Source of the DNA: Halobacteriales archaeon QS_9_68_17
GTDB lineage: Archaea > Halobacteriota > Halobacteria > Halobacteriales > Natronoarchaeaceae
DNA length: 64,000 nt
Assembly (NCBI GenBank): GCA_003023565.1
Contig: PXSA01000039.1
Span: 93,816-157,815 of the forward strand
Reading direction: 5' to 3'
Shown here one piece after another: positions 9,438 to 18,132 of the stretch. Numbering within the stretch: position 1 is the stretch's first letter; every line of letters begins with the position of its first letter. A program made the translations under genes and the position numbers. The notes beneath the pieces were generated by a model. It searched no databases. It was not told where the DNA came from and saw only the letters and a list, made by a program, of their open reading frames with translations.

Positions 9438-9550
9438 ACGCGTAAATGGCGATGGAAGCGCCTAAAGCATGTCGCTCGCGTCGTGCGGGCTGTCGGATCC
9501 GGAGCAACCGACACCGAGAAACGGTCGCGCCGGGACACAGCCAACCGGTA

Positions 9551-9967
9551 TCAGTCGTCGGCGTACCCCGCCATCGCCGCGCGGAGGTCGTCCGGGAGCT
9601 CCAGCGACCCGCCGCCGCCCTGTCGGGCGCGGACCCGCTGTCGCCCCCCGAGAACGCCACCTCGCCGTCGCGGCGCGCGACGTACTCGAACCTGACGCTC
9701 CGGGTGCCGAGCGACGGCGTCAGTCCGATGGCGACCTCGTCGCCGGCCTCCACCGGCTCCTCGAACTCGAAAGTCATCTCCGCGAGCGGGAGACCGAACC
9801 CCCTCCTCTCGCGATGTCTCCCGGAACGGGAAGCCGACCTCCTCCATGAACACGTCCGAGGTCTCGTGGAGCATCTCGTGGAGCGCGTCGACGATACGTA
9901 GGTAGCGCGCGATGCCGAAGGGGTCGGTGTCGGAGAACCGCCTCGTCCACGTGCGACTGTCGTTCAT
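9551..9967 (-). pseudogene. Acyl-CoA thioesterase (4HBT hot-dog family), two frameshifts
   Basis: The start overlaps the stop of the ACD beta gene (ATGA). The first frame encodes MNDSRTWTRRFSDTDPFGIA..., typical of 4-hydroxybenzoyl-CoA thioesterase-like proteins, with the active-site Asp in DTDPFGIA. At the C-run 9799-9803 the homology moves to another frame (EMTFEFEEPVEAGDEV, RSVRFEYVARRDGE) and at the 6-C run 9644-9649 it returns (LELPDDLRAAMAGYADD, stop at 9551). Both shifts fall in homopolymers and compensate each other, so sequencing errors are as likely as real decay. In context it would hydrolyse an aryl-CoA or acyl-CoA made by the neighbouring synthetase. Confidence 0.75.
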
Positions 9968-10659
9968 GCTTCCTCCAGCACGACGAGCGCGTCCAGCGAG
10001 ACCGCCCCGTCGCTCGTCACGAGCACCGGGTTCGCGTCGATCTCGGCGATGTCGCGCTCGGCGACCAGATCCCCGACCGCCTTCACTGCGTCCGCGAGCG
10101 CGCCGACGTCGGCGGGGGCGCTCCCGCGGTACCCCTGTAACAGGGGGGCGGACCGTAGCTCCTCGACGGCGGCCCGCGCCTCGGCGGCGTCGATAGGGGC
10201 GATCCGGTGGCTCGTGTCCTCGAATATCTCGGTGAAGACACCGCCGAGCCCGGTCAGAACGACCGGGCCGAACGACGGGTCGCGGAGGCCGCCGACGATC
10301 ACCTCGGTCCCAGCGTCGACGTCGCGGGCCTCCTCGACGAGCACGTCCGCCTCGATCCCCCGCTCGTCGGCGGCGGCCTCGACCCGCTCGACCGCCGCCC
10401 GCACCGCGTCTGCCGACTCCAGTCCCACGGCGACGCCCGCTCCGTCGGCCCACTCGCTCTTGTGGGTTACCGCGGGCGAGGAGACCTTGACGACCACTGG
10501 ATAGCCGACGGCTTCCGCCGCGTCGACGGCCCCGTCGGCGTCGGCTGCCACGCGGAACGCCGGCGTCTCGATACCGGCCTCCGAGAGCAGGGCCTTCCCC
10601 TCCGCCTCCGTCAGCGTCGTCCGGCCCTCCTCGCGTGCGGTCTCGACGGGGTCAGACAT
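9964..10659 (-). CDS. ADP-forming acyl-CoA synthetase, beta subunit
   Basis: A 231-residue ATP-grasp protein, the beta subunit of the ADP-forming acetyl/acyl-CoA synthetase (ACD): acyl-CoA + ADP + Pi to acid + CoA + ATP, or the reverse. N-terminal LTEAEGKALLSEAGIETP and YPVVVKVSSPAVTHKSEWADG are hallmarks of the ATP-grasp half, and FGPVVLTGLGGVFTEI and EIDANPVLV occur late. It overlaps the alpha-subunit gene by 8 nt and the thioesterase start by 4 nt. The alpha and beta halves are separate genes here. Confidence 0.9.
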   Translation of the reverse strand: MSDPVETAREEGRTTLTEAEGKALLSEAGIETPAFRVAADADGAVDAAEAVGYPVVVKVSSPAVTHKSEWADGAGVAVGLESADAVRAAVERVEAAADERGIEADVLVEEARDVDAGTEVIVGGLRDPSFGPVVLTGLGGVFTEIFEDTSHRIAPIDAAEARAAVEELRSAPLLQGYRGSAPADVGALADAVKAVGDLVAERDIAEIDANPVLVTSDGAVSLDALVVLEEA

Positions 10660-12022
10660 CGGCGCTCACCTCCTCGGACCGCTCGTTCGTCTCCGCGTAC
10701 CTGACGAGCGCGGCGACCGCCTCCGCGCCGCGCTCCGGCGACGCGAACACCGGCACGCCCGCCTCGCTCAGGGCCGCGAGGTCGTCGGCCATGTCCGCCT
10801 CGACGCCTTCGGTGGCGAACAGCACCGGCTTGTCCACGCGGTCCGCGAGGCCGTCGAGCTCGTCGACCGGGAAGCCGAGCGCCTCCTCGAACAGTTCGTA
10901 CACGAGGACGATGTCGACCTCGTCGTCCTCGGCGACCGCGGTCACCACCTCGCCGAACTCCGGCATCGGTCGGCCGGTGTCGACGGGATTGCCCTCGTAG
11001 GTGACGCCCGGCAGGATGTCGTCGAGTCGCTCCTGCGTCCCGGCTGCGAGCCCCGGGAGCGCTCCGCCGCCGCGTTGGACGCGGTCGGCGATGATGATCC
11101 CCGGCCCCGCCTGCGCGGTCACGACGCCGACGTTCGGGCCGGCGGGCTCCGGCGAGTCGGCGAGCGCGACACCGGCGTCGACGAGCGCCTCCGTCGAGTC
11201 GACGGTCGGCACGCCGTACTGCCGGAACCCGGCCTCGTACAGTTCGTGGTCGCCGGTCAGCGCGCCGGTGTGCGACTCCGCGAAGTCGCCCACGTCGGAC
11301 TTGCCGACCGTGTACGCGACGACGGGGGTGTTGGCCTCGCGGCAGGTCTCAAGCAGTTCTCGCCCGCGTTCGGTCCCCTCGACGTGGAGGACGACGGCGT
11401 CCGTCCGGTCGTCGCCGTCGAAGTACTCTACCGTCTCCCGGAACCCGACGTTCGCGCGGTTACCGAGGCCGACCATCGCCGACACGCCGCGGTCCTCCCG
11501 CAGCGTCCGGAACGCGAGGACGTGCGCGATGCCGCCGCTCTGGGCGATGACCGCCACGTTGCCCGGTCTGACCTCCTCGACGCCACTGGCGAACGACGCG
11601 TAGAGGTCCGTCTCCGGGACGACGAACCCGCTGGTGTTCGGCCCGAGCAGCGCCACGTCGTGTTCCGCCGCCGCCGAGACGACCTCGGACTGCAGCGCCT
11701 CGCCCTCCTCGCCGGCCTCGGCGAACCCGCTCGCGTACACGACGGCCCCGCCGATGCCGGCCTCCCCGCACTCCATCACTACGTCCGGAACGGCCGGCCC
11801 CGGGACGCAGAGCAGCGCAAGGTCGACCTCGTCGTCGACGTCCGTCACCGACTCGACGAACCGTTCTCCGAAGACGGTGCCCTCGCCCGACGGGTTGACC
11901 GGGTAGACGCGGCCGCCGAACTCGACGGCGTTCGCCATCGCCTCGTACCCGATCTTTCCCTCGGTCCGCGACGCGCCGACCACGGCTATCGCTTCGGGTT
12001 CGAATAAGCGTTCGAGGTTCAC
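10652..12022 (-). CDS. ADP-forming acyl-CoA synthetase, alpha subunit
   Basis: A 456-residue CoA-binding/ligase subunit of ACD. It shows the CoA-binding Rossmann start AIAVVGASRTEGKIGYEAM, a GPNTSGF loop, and the phosphorylated catalytic His in the SHTGAL motif (about residue 251). I choose the GTG at 12022, with GGGAG a few nt upstream, over a TTG at 12049, because it aligns with the family start NLERLF. With the beta subunit it probably interconverts acyl-CoA and acid with substrate-level phosphorylation. An arylacetate-type substrate would suit the locus but is inferred. Confidence 0.9.
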   Translation of the reverse strand: MNLERLFEPEAIAVVGASRTEGKIGYEAMANAVEFGGRVYPVNPSGEGTVFGERFVESVTDVDDEVDLALLCVPGPAVPDVVMECGEAGIGGAVVYASGFAEAGEEGEALQSEVVSAAAEHDVALLGPNTSGFVVPETDLYASFASGVEEVRPGNVAVIAQSGGIAHVLAFRTLREDRGVSAMVGLGNRANVGFRETVEYFDGDDRTDAVVLHVEGTERGRELLETCREANTPVVAYTVGKSDVGDFAESHTGALTGDHELYEAGFRQYGVPTVDSTEALVDAGVALADSPEPAGPNVGVVTAQAGPGIIIADRVQRGGGALPGLAAGTQERLDDILPGVTYEGNPVDTGRPMPEFGEVVTAVAEDDEVDIVLVYELFEEALGFPVDELDGLADRVDKPVLFATEGVEADMADDLAALSEAGVPVFASPERGAEAVAALVRYAETNERSEEVSADV

Positions 12023-12146
12023 GACTCTCCCTTCTCGGAGGCGGGTCAAAGCGTTTTCCCCGCGACAGGTGCGGCGAGCGCGGAACGGCGGAACGGATCC
12101 GGGCCGGGAGTAGGTTTATGCGAGTGGGTGGGAAACAGGCGACCAA

Positions 12147-12896
12147 ATGGCGTTACTCGAAGGCGAGGGTCTGACGAAGCGATTCGGCGGCGTCGTCGCG
12201 GTCGACGACGTCACCTTCTCGATCGAGCGCGGGGAGTCGGTCGGGCTCATCGGCCCGAACGGCGCGGGCAAGACGACGCTGTTCAGCGTCGTCACCGGCG
12301 CGTACGAACCGACCGAGGGGCGCGTCGTCTTCGACGGCGAGGACATCACCGGGGACGCCCCCCACGACATCTGTCACAGCGGCCTGGCGAAGACCCACCA
12401 GATCGTCCGGCCCTTCGAGAGCCTCACGCTGGTCGAGAACGTCACCGTCGGCGCGGAGTTCGGCGGCCGGAACCCGGACGACCCGGAAGGGCGAGCGCTG
12501 GAGCTGCTCGACTTCGTCGGTCTCGGGGACGTCGCGCACGGGAAGCCGGACCACCTGAGCGTCGGCGAACTCAAGCGCCTGGAGATCGCTCGCGTGCTCG
12601 CGACCGACCCGGAGATGCTCCTGTTCGACGAGGTGGCCGGCGGCCTCGACCCGGAGGAGACCGAGGAGATCATCGACCTCGTCGAGGACATCACGGACCG
12701 CGGGAAGACGGTGTTCCTCATCGACCACGTGATGAAGGCGCTGATGACCGTCAGCGAGCGCGTCATGGTGCTCGACAACGGGCAGCTCATCGCCGAGGGG
12801 ACGCCCGACGAGATACAGAACGACGACCGCGTCATCGAGGCGTACCTCGGCGAGAACGCGAACGAGGACCCGGAAAGCATCGTCTCCGGGGACTGA
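12147..12896 (+). CDS. livG: LIV-type ABC transporter ATP-binding protein LivG
   Basis: Second ATPase of the HAAT importer, 249 residues. Walker A GPNGAGKTT is at 36-44, followed by the LivG-typical HSGLAKTHQIVRPFESLT stretch and HVMKALMTVSERVMVLDNG near the end. The signature reads LSVGE rather than LSGGE, a common LivG variation. A TTTATG TATA-like element lies about 32 nt before the ATG. It is 9 kb from livF and in its own transcription unit, divergent from the ACD operon, so transporter genes and catabolic genes are interleaved. Confidence 0.92.
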   Translation: MALLEGEGLTKRFGGVVAVDDVTFSIERGESVGLIGPNGAGKTTLFSVVTGAYEPTEGRVVFDGEDITGDAPHDICHSGLAKTHQIVRPFESLTLVENVTVGAEFGGRNPDDPEGRALELLDFVGLGDVAHGKPDHLSVGELKRLEIARVLATDPEMLLFDEVAGGLDPEETEEIIDLVEDITDRGKTVFLIDHVMKALMTVSERVMVLDNGQLIAEGTPDEIQNDDRVIEAYLGENANEDPESIVSGD

Positions 12897-13427
12897 CCAC
12901 GGCTTCCCGGTGAACCCGACGAGCGACGCTGTCTTCTGCCGCTCGCTCCGCCGAGAAGTACGCGGACGGCAGGACGACGTATCCACCCGGGAGGCCACGC
13001 GGGTCCGCGCCGAACAGCGCGTCCCCGACCACGGCGACGCCCGCGTCCTCGTCGACCGGCGCGTGGTAACGCGGCGTGTGGCCCGGCACGTGGACGGCGG
13101 TGAACCGGTCGACCTCGTCGCCGTCGCCGAACCTGCGGTCCGGCTCCGCGTCGATCCCCGTACCGTCGGGGACCCACGTCTCTATGTCGTACCGCCCGGC
13201 GAGCCCCGCGAGGCCCCCGGCGTGGTCGGGGTCGCCGTGAGTGAGCAGTAGCCGTTCGGGGGTGACGCCGAGTTCGTCGAGGCGGTCCACGACGACGTCG
13301 ACGGTGTCCGTGAACCCCGCGTCGACCAGCGTCGGGGCTTCCCGTCGAAGAGGAACACCCGGTACCGCGCGCCGTTGCGCTCCGCGACGGCGATGTCGTA
13401 CACGTCGGTGGCTATCTCCTCGGTCAT
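12832..13427 (-). pseudogene. MBL-fold hydrolase, frameshifted
   Basis: The ATG at 13427 opens MTEEIATDVYDIAVAERNG, a common start of haloarchaeal metallo-beta-lactamase-fold hydrolases. At the 4-G run 13334-13337 the frame changes; the next frame continues with TLVDAGFTDTV and the zinc motif LTHGDPDHAGG, then HVPGHTPRY and VVGDALFG. One inserted base restores the protein. The C-terminus runs into the livG 3' end in poor-quality sequence, so that end is probably lost too. It is a convergent neighbour of livG. Single-base error is possible for the first defect but does not explain the missing C-terminal helix. Confidence 0.7.
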
Positions 13428-13541
13428 GCGGTCGTACGGTCTCGGCCGGCGGACGAAAGCGTTGCCGCAGGAACCGCGGTGAGCCGCGCCGGCGGAGTCG
13501 GAACAGTCATTGCGGTCGCTTCCGTCCGCCAGCACGTTCGG

Positions 13542-14951
13542 ATGTCTCGTCGCTTCCCCGCCCCGAGGCGCATGGTCCCGGCCGTCGATCGCTTGTGGCT
13601 CGCCGTTCCAGCGGGCACGCTCGCGGCCGCGACGGTGCTCGGGTACGCACCGGGGTCGAGCGACATGGCGACCATGCTCGCCATCACGGTGTTCTGTGTC
13701 TGCCTCTGGATCGGCACGCCAGTCGAACCGTGGTTCACGGCGCTGGTCTGTGTCGGTCTCGTCGGCGTCGCGTTCTCGACGGATCTCGCCCTGACCGGGT
13801 TTCGCTCGCCCGCGACGTGGCTCGTCGTCTTCGGCATCCTGATCGGCGAGGCGGCGCGGGACAGCGGGCTGGCCGGCCTCGTCGAGCGCGTCGTCCTCCG
13901 GTGGATGCCGGGGCGCGTCGGAACCGACGCCGTCGCGGCGTACCGCTACCTGCTCGTCGTGCTCTGTCTCGCGAGCCTCGCGTTCGCCGTCCTCGTCCCC
14001 TCGTCGCTCGTCAGGGTGCTCATCCTCGGCCCCATCCTCGTCTCGATCGGCGATCTGTTCGCGGAGCGCCGGGCGAAGGTCGGGATCTTCCTCGGCCCGC
14101 TGTTCGCCACGTACTACGGGGCCTCCGGGGTCCTCACCGGGTCGCTCGCGAACATCATCATCACCGGCCTCGTCGAGTCGGGGGCCGACGTAGCGATAAG
14201 CTGGACCGAGTGGGCGCTCTGGATGGGGCCGGTGATGGGCGTCGGGCGGTCGCTCGTGGTCGCCGCCGTCGCCTACGCGCTCTACCGCCCGCGCGACCCC
14301 GACGGCATCTCGGTGCCGGAGCCCGACGGTGTCCTCGACGTCTCGGGCCGCGAGAAGCGGATGCTCGCCATCCTCCTGGTCGGCGTCGGCGTGTGGGCGA
14401 CGGACTTCGTCCACGGCCTGCATCCGCTCTACGGCGCGTTGCTCGTCGCCCTGCTCGCGTTCACGCCCCGCGTCGGCGTCGTGGACACGGACGTCGTCGG
14501 CGAAGCGGACTTCTCCATCGTCTTCTTCCTCGGCGCGATCTTCGCCGTCGCGGAGGGGCTCCGGCGGACGGGGTTTACCGATCTCGCCGCGACGGAGCTC
14601 CTGTCGTACCTGCCGGAAGACGCGGGGATCGCGCTCACGCTCGCGTTCGTCGTCTTCGCGGCGGTCTCGCTGGCCTTCCTGATGGAGGGGCTGGCCGTCG
14701 CCAGCGTGCTGACGCCCGTGCTGGTGTCGTTCGCGGCGAGCGCCGGCGTCCCGCTCGCGCCGGTTGCGATGATAGAGGCCGTCGCGCTGAACGCGTACTT
14801 CTTCCCGTACCAGTCGGCGGTGATGGTCGCCATCCTCGGCCTGGACGTGGTCGACACGGTCGAACTCACGCGGATGGCGACGGTCTGTACGGTCGCGACG
14901 CTCGGACTGCTGGTCCCGGTCCAGATCGCGGTCTTCGCGCTGTTTTTCTGA
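13542..14951 (+). CDS. SLC13/DASS-type anion transporter
   Basis: A polytopic membrane protein of 469 residues with about 11-12 hydrophobic segments. It resembles sodium-coupled dicarboxylate/sulfate permeases of the SLC13/ArsB superfamily: SPATWLVVFGILIGEAARDSG near 85-105, a repeated re-entrant pattern, TGSLANIIITGL mid-protein and NAYFFPYQSAVMV near the end. The ATG at 13542 is chosen because the upstream extension (from 13479) is Arg-rich and not membrane-like. It probably imports an organic acid. The substrate is not readable from the sequence. Confidence 0.8.
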   Translation: MSRRFPAPRRMVPAVDRLWLAVPAGTLAAATVLGYAPGSSDMATMLAITVFCVCLWIGTPVEPWFTALVCVGLVGVAFSTDLALTGFRSPATWLVVFGILIGEAARDSGLAGLVERVVLRWMPGRVGTDAVAAYRYLLVVLCLASLAFAVLVPSSLVRVLILGPILVSIGDLFAERRAKVGIFLGPLFATYYGASGVLTGSLANIIITGLVESGADVAISWTEWALWMGPVMGVGRSLVVAAVAYALYRPRDPDGISVPEPDGVLDVSGREKRMLAILLVGVGVWATDFVHGLHPLYGALLVALLAFTPRVGVVDTDVVGEADFSIVFFLGAIFAVAEGLRRTGFTDLAATELLSYLPEDAGIALTLAFVVFAAVSLAFLMEGLAVASVLTPVLVSFAASAGVPLAPVAMIEAVALNAYFFPYQSAVMVAILGLDVVDTVELTRMATVCTVATLGLLVPVQIAVFALFF

Positions 14952-14992
14952 CCGGCGCGTTAGCGGTCATCGGGGTGACGGTGACCGGTGGC

Positions 14993-16546
14993 TCACTCCG
15001 CGAACCGGTCGGCGATCTCGTCTCGCCTGAGCGTCCCCGTGTCCGTCCGTGGCAGCGTCTCGTCGGCGACGACGTAGTTACGGGGGCGCTTGAAGTCCGC
15101 CAGGGAGTCGTCGGCCTTGCAGTGCTCGTCCAACTCCTCGGCGTCGATGCCCTCGGCGACGACGACGGCCGTGACCACCTCTCCCCAGCGGTCGTCCTGG
15201 ACGCCGAACACGCAGGCGTCGTCGACCGCCTCGTGTCCCTCGAGCGACTGTTCCACCTCGGCGGGGTACACCTTCTCCCCGCCGCTGAGGATCATGTTGT
15301 CGACGCGGTCGACGACGTAGAGGAACCCGTCCTCGTCGACCCGCGCTACGTCGCAGGTCCGGATCCAGCCGTCGAAGTACGTCTTCTCCTCGGCCTTCTC
15401 GTTGTCGAGGTAGCCCTCAGACATCCCGGGGCCGCGCGCGATGACCTCGCCCCGCCCGCCGGGCTCGACCGTCGTCTCGGGGTCCGGGTGGTCGTCGAGC
15501 GGGGCCGCCTCCACGACGCGTAGTTCGTAGGTGTGCGCCTCCTTCCCCACGGTGCCGAGGTGGTCCTCCTGCCACTCCGGGTGAGCGAACGTCAGGTTCG
15601 GCCCGCCCTCGGTCATCCCGTAAGTGTTGTACACCTGGTCGGAGAGCAGTTCGGACGTGCGCTCGACGAGGTCCTCCGTGACGATGGAGCCGCCGGTCCG
15701 GATGTAGTCGAGCGTGCTCGTGTCGTAGCCCGCCGTCTCCTGCACGTCGTTGATGGCCACCAGCTGCGTCGGGACCGCGAGCAGCCCCGTGATGTCGTGC
15801 TCCTCGATGGCCTCCAGCACCGCCTCCGGGTCGAACGACGGCTGGAGGACGACCGTCGCGCCGGCAACGAAGTGGGGGTAGAGCCACGCGTCGGTCGTCA
15901 CCATATGGTACCAGGGCGTGCAGACGAGCGCGACGTCGGTGTGGTCGACGCCGTGTTCCATCACGCTCTGTACCGCGCCGTACCACAGCTGTTCCTGGTC
16001 GAACGCGACCGCCTTCGGCCTGCTCGTGGTCCCGCTGGTGTAGAGGACGGCACACTCGTCGCCGCGGGGGAGATCCGGGGACGGTTCGGCGGCGGCCGAC
16101 TCCAGCACCGCCTCGTAGGACTCGATGTCGTCGCGGTGGATGTCTCTCGATCCGGCGTGGACGGCGGCGTCGAACTCGCCCCGGTCGAGCATCGAGAGCG
16201 CGGCGTCGGCGTTGGCGTCGTCGAACAGGAGCCCCGGCGAATCCGCGGCGTCGGCCATCTCCACGAGTTCACCCTCGCTCGCGTGAAAGGACAGCTGCAC
16301 CGTCGCCGCGCCGCGCTTGTCTCCGGCGAGCATCGACTCGACCGCCGCCGTCCCGGTGAGCGCGAGCGTCGCACACCGCTCGCCCGGGATCCGCTCTTCG
16401 AGCGCGTTCGCCAGCCGCGTGCTCCGCCGGTCCAGCTCGCCGTACGTGAACTCCCGCCCGTCCTCCGCGACGAGGGCCGTATCGTCGGGATGGCACCGCG
16501 CTGTTCGCTCGAACGCCTGAAGCAGATTCATGGTATGGTTAGACAT
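14993..16546 (-). CDS. AMP-forming acyl-CoA ligase with altered A10 motif
   Basis: A 517-residue member of the acyl-CoA synthetase/4-coumarate-CoA ligase superfamily, which activates a carboxylic acid through an acyl-AMP to its CoA thioester. The P-loop YTSGTTSRPK is at 169-178; YGMTEGG, a TCDVARVDEDGFLYVVDR hinge region and ILSGGEKVYPAEVE follow. The near-invariant C-terminal lysine (TGK) reads TGT at 503-505 (PRTDTGTLRRDE), so the residue that stabilises adenylation is missing. The start at 16546 is set by a TATA box 25 nt upstream (leaderless). The substrate is perhaps a benzoate-type acid, inferred from the neighbours. Confidence 0.87.
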   Translation of the reverse strand: MSNHTMNLLQAFERTARCHPDDTALVAEDGREFTYGELDRRSTRLANALEERIPGERCATLALTGTAAVESMLAGDKRGAATVQLSFHASEGELVEMADAADSPGLLFDDANADAALSMLDRGEFDAAVHAGSRDIHRDDIESYEAVLESAAAEPSPDLPRGDECAVLYTSGTTSRPKAVAFDQEQLWYGAVQSVMEHGVDHTDVALVCTPWYHMVTTDAWLYPHFVAGATVVLQPSFDPEAVLEAIEEHDITGLLAVPTQLVAINDVQETAGYDTSTLDYIRTGGSIVTEDLVERTSELLSDQVYNTYGMTEGGPNLTFAHPEWQEDHLGTVGKEAHTYELRVVEAAPLDDHPDPETTVEPGGRGEVIARGPGMSEGYLDNEKAEEKTYFDGWIRTCDVARVDEDGFLYVVDRVDNMILSGGEKVYPAEVEQSLEGHEAVDDACVFGVQDDRWGEVVTAVVVAEGIDAEELDEHCKADDSLADFKRPRNYVVADETLPRTDTGTLRRDEIADRFAE

Positions 16547-16931
16547 AGAGAACCAGTCTAACCCAAGTATTAATAGTTGCGGCCAGCGCAGCGACGGACC
16601 GCAAGGGGCGACCGGGTTTTGGCGATCGGGACCGGTATGGAAGCGCTCCCCCGTTCGCCCGGCCGCGCGCCGCTGTCGTACGTCCGACCCGCGTCGGCCA
16701 GCAGTCATAGGCGAGGGGCCTCCTTCCTGCACGAGCGCCGAAGGCGCGAGTAGGGAGGGGTAGTTTATACGGGCGGTCCGTTTCCGGATGGCTGTCGCGT
16801 ACCCGCCCACCGCGGCGCTCGTGCCCCGGTGCTGTCCGGTCGTCGACTGTGTCGCGCTCCGTAGCTTCGCCGGTTGGCGTTCGTCAGTGTCGAACACCTG
16901 ACCCCCTGAGACGGGTACGGAGTGGGGCCAG
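16547..16931. other. Intergenic region with one promoter
   Basis: No coding signal in either strand. The only element I can support is the minus-strand TATA box TATTAATAC at 16567-16575, 25 nt before the acyl-CoA ligase ATG. The rest is GC-rich and looks like spacer or worn coding sequence. Confidence 0.5.
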
Positions 16932-17699
16932 TCACTTGTACGTTAGTGCCAGCTCGATGTCGTCGGTCGCGGCGTGGAGCCGCTCGGCGAGCGCCGTCTC
17001 GCACCGCTCTCGGGTGACGCGGTAGGACGGTCCGGCGATCGTCAACGCCCCCCGGACGGTGCCGTCGTGGATCAGCGGCACGCCGACGGCGTGGATGCCT
17101 TCGAGGTCCTCGCTGAGGTTGAGCGCGTAGTCGCGCTCACGCGTCCGCTCCAGTTCCTCGTAGAGGCCCTCACGAGTGGTGATGGTGTTCTCCGTCCGTC
17201 CGGGGAGCCCGTGACGGTCGACTATCGCCTCGACCTCCGACTCGGGCAGGTGGGCGAGCACCGCCTTCCCGCCGGAGTTCTGGTGCATGTACAGGGCGGA
17301 CCCGACGATCGAGTCGAGGTTGATGTCCGTCTCCCCGCCGCGACCGTACAGATACACTACCTTTCCGTTCTCCTCGGTGACGATACCCGCTATCTCGCCC
17401 GTCTCCGCCGCCAGTTCGTCCACGAGGTCCTGCGCCACGCCGTAGATCTCGTACTGGTTGCGGACGTACTGCCCGTAGTCGAAAAACTGCAGTCCGAGCC
17501 GGTACTGCCCGTCCCGCTTGATGACGAACCCGCGGTCGCGTAACGATGTCAGGTGCCCATGGACGGTGCTTTTCGAAAGGTCGGTGCCAGCCGCGAGTTC
17601 CGTCACTCCCGCACCGTCGTTCTCTCGAAGGAATTCGATGATGGTGAACAGGGTGTCGTTCGATTTTATCCCCTTGCTCCCGGTTCTATCGTCTTCCAT
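16932..17699 (-). CDS. IclR family transcriptional regulator 1
   Basis: A 255-residue regulator: an N-terminal winged helix-turn-helix (TLFTIIEFLRENDGAGVTEL... STVHGHLTSLRDRGFV, about 15-65) and a C-terminal GAF-like effector-binding domain (GNSGGKAVLAHLPESEV region and GVPLIHDGTVRGALTIAG). IclR proteins often sense aromatic or small organic acids. It is divergent from the ThDP enzyme gene, and a perfect 10-bp inverted repeat in the shared upstream region (17925-17950) is its most likely operator. A TATA-like TTAGTAGTA lies about 25 nt before the ATG. Confidence 0.92.
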   Translation of the reverse strand: MEDDRTGSKGIKSNDTLFTIIEFLRENDGAGVTELAAGTDLSKSTVHGHLTSLRDRGFVIKRDGQYRLGLQFFDYGQYVRNQYEIYGVAQDLVDELAAETGEIAGIVTEENGKVVYLYGRGGETDINLDSIVGSALYMHQNSGGKAVLAHLPESEVEAIVDRHGLPGRTENTITTREGLYEELERTRERDYALNLSEDLEGIHAVGVPLIHDGTVRGALTIAGPSYRVTRERCETALAERLHAATDDIELALTYK

Positions 17700-17924
17700 A
17701 TATCATCACGATCGTCGGTACTACTAAGCGTTTTCCCGTATCGCGACTGCCAGCGTCGTCGGACTCGCGGGCCGACATAACCGTTGACACCGCCACCCGG
17801 TATCGTTCCCCATGGACGAACGCTCGCCGGTCGTCCCTACCCGATCATCGGTAGTGGGGTGTAGTACCAGTCGATCCGAAGTCGCGGATCCCCAAGCGTT
17901 CGTTTTCGTCGAACGAGGATCCGG

Positions 17925-17950
17925 ATATTACAGATGTAGTTCTGTAATAT
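17925..17950. promoter_or_regulatory. Perfect 10-bp palindrome, candidate IclR operator
   Basis: Arms ATATTACAGA (17925-17934) and TCTGTAATAT (17941-17950) are exact complements around a 6-bp spacer, in an otherwise GC-rich intergenic region of 430 bp between the divergent IclR and ThDP-enzyme genes. The length and AT-rich dyad symmetry fit binding by a dimeric winged-helix regulator. It lies about 180 nt before the ThDP gene start and 225 nt before the IclR start. A stem-loop role in RNA is the alternative. Confidence 0.6.
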
Positions 17951-18132
17951 TCGGTGTGACGGAGCCTCCATCGGGCGTACTCGGGCGGCGGGGACGGCGC
18001 GACCCGGTCAGTTACACGGCTGACGAGTACGGATGTGGGACGGAACCTGCTAACTCGTTTGCGGTCTTCGAACAGCTCTTCGAACATCGAAGCAGTGACG
18101 TTTAACTACTGCCGGGAGGAACGGGTCACAGT

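Noticed and set aside
13182-14423. Long minus-strand frame opposite the SLC13-type permease
   Set aside because: It is the antisense of a well supported membrane protein; its translation is Arg/Asp/Glu low-complexity, as always opposite GC-rich haloarchaeal genes. Only its last 80 codons hold real sequence (start of the MBL-fold gene).
13241-15523. A 760-codon plus-strand frame over the permease and the acyl-CoA ligase 3' end
   Set aside because: Composition is Arg-rich and repetitive; genuine proteins occupy other frames throughout.
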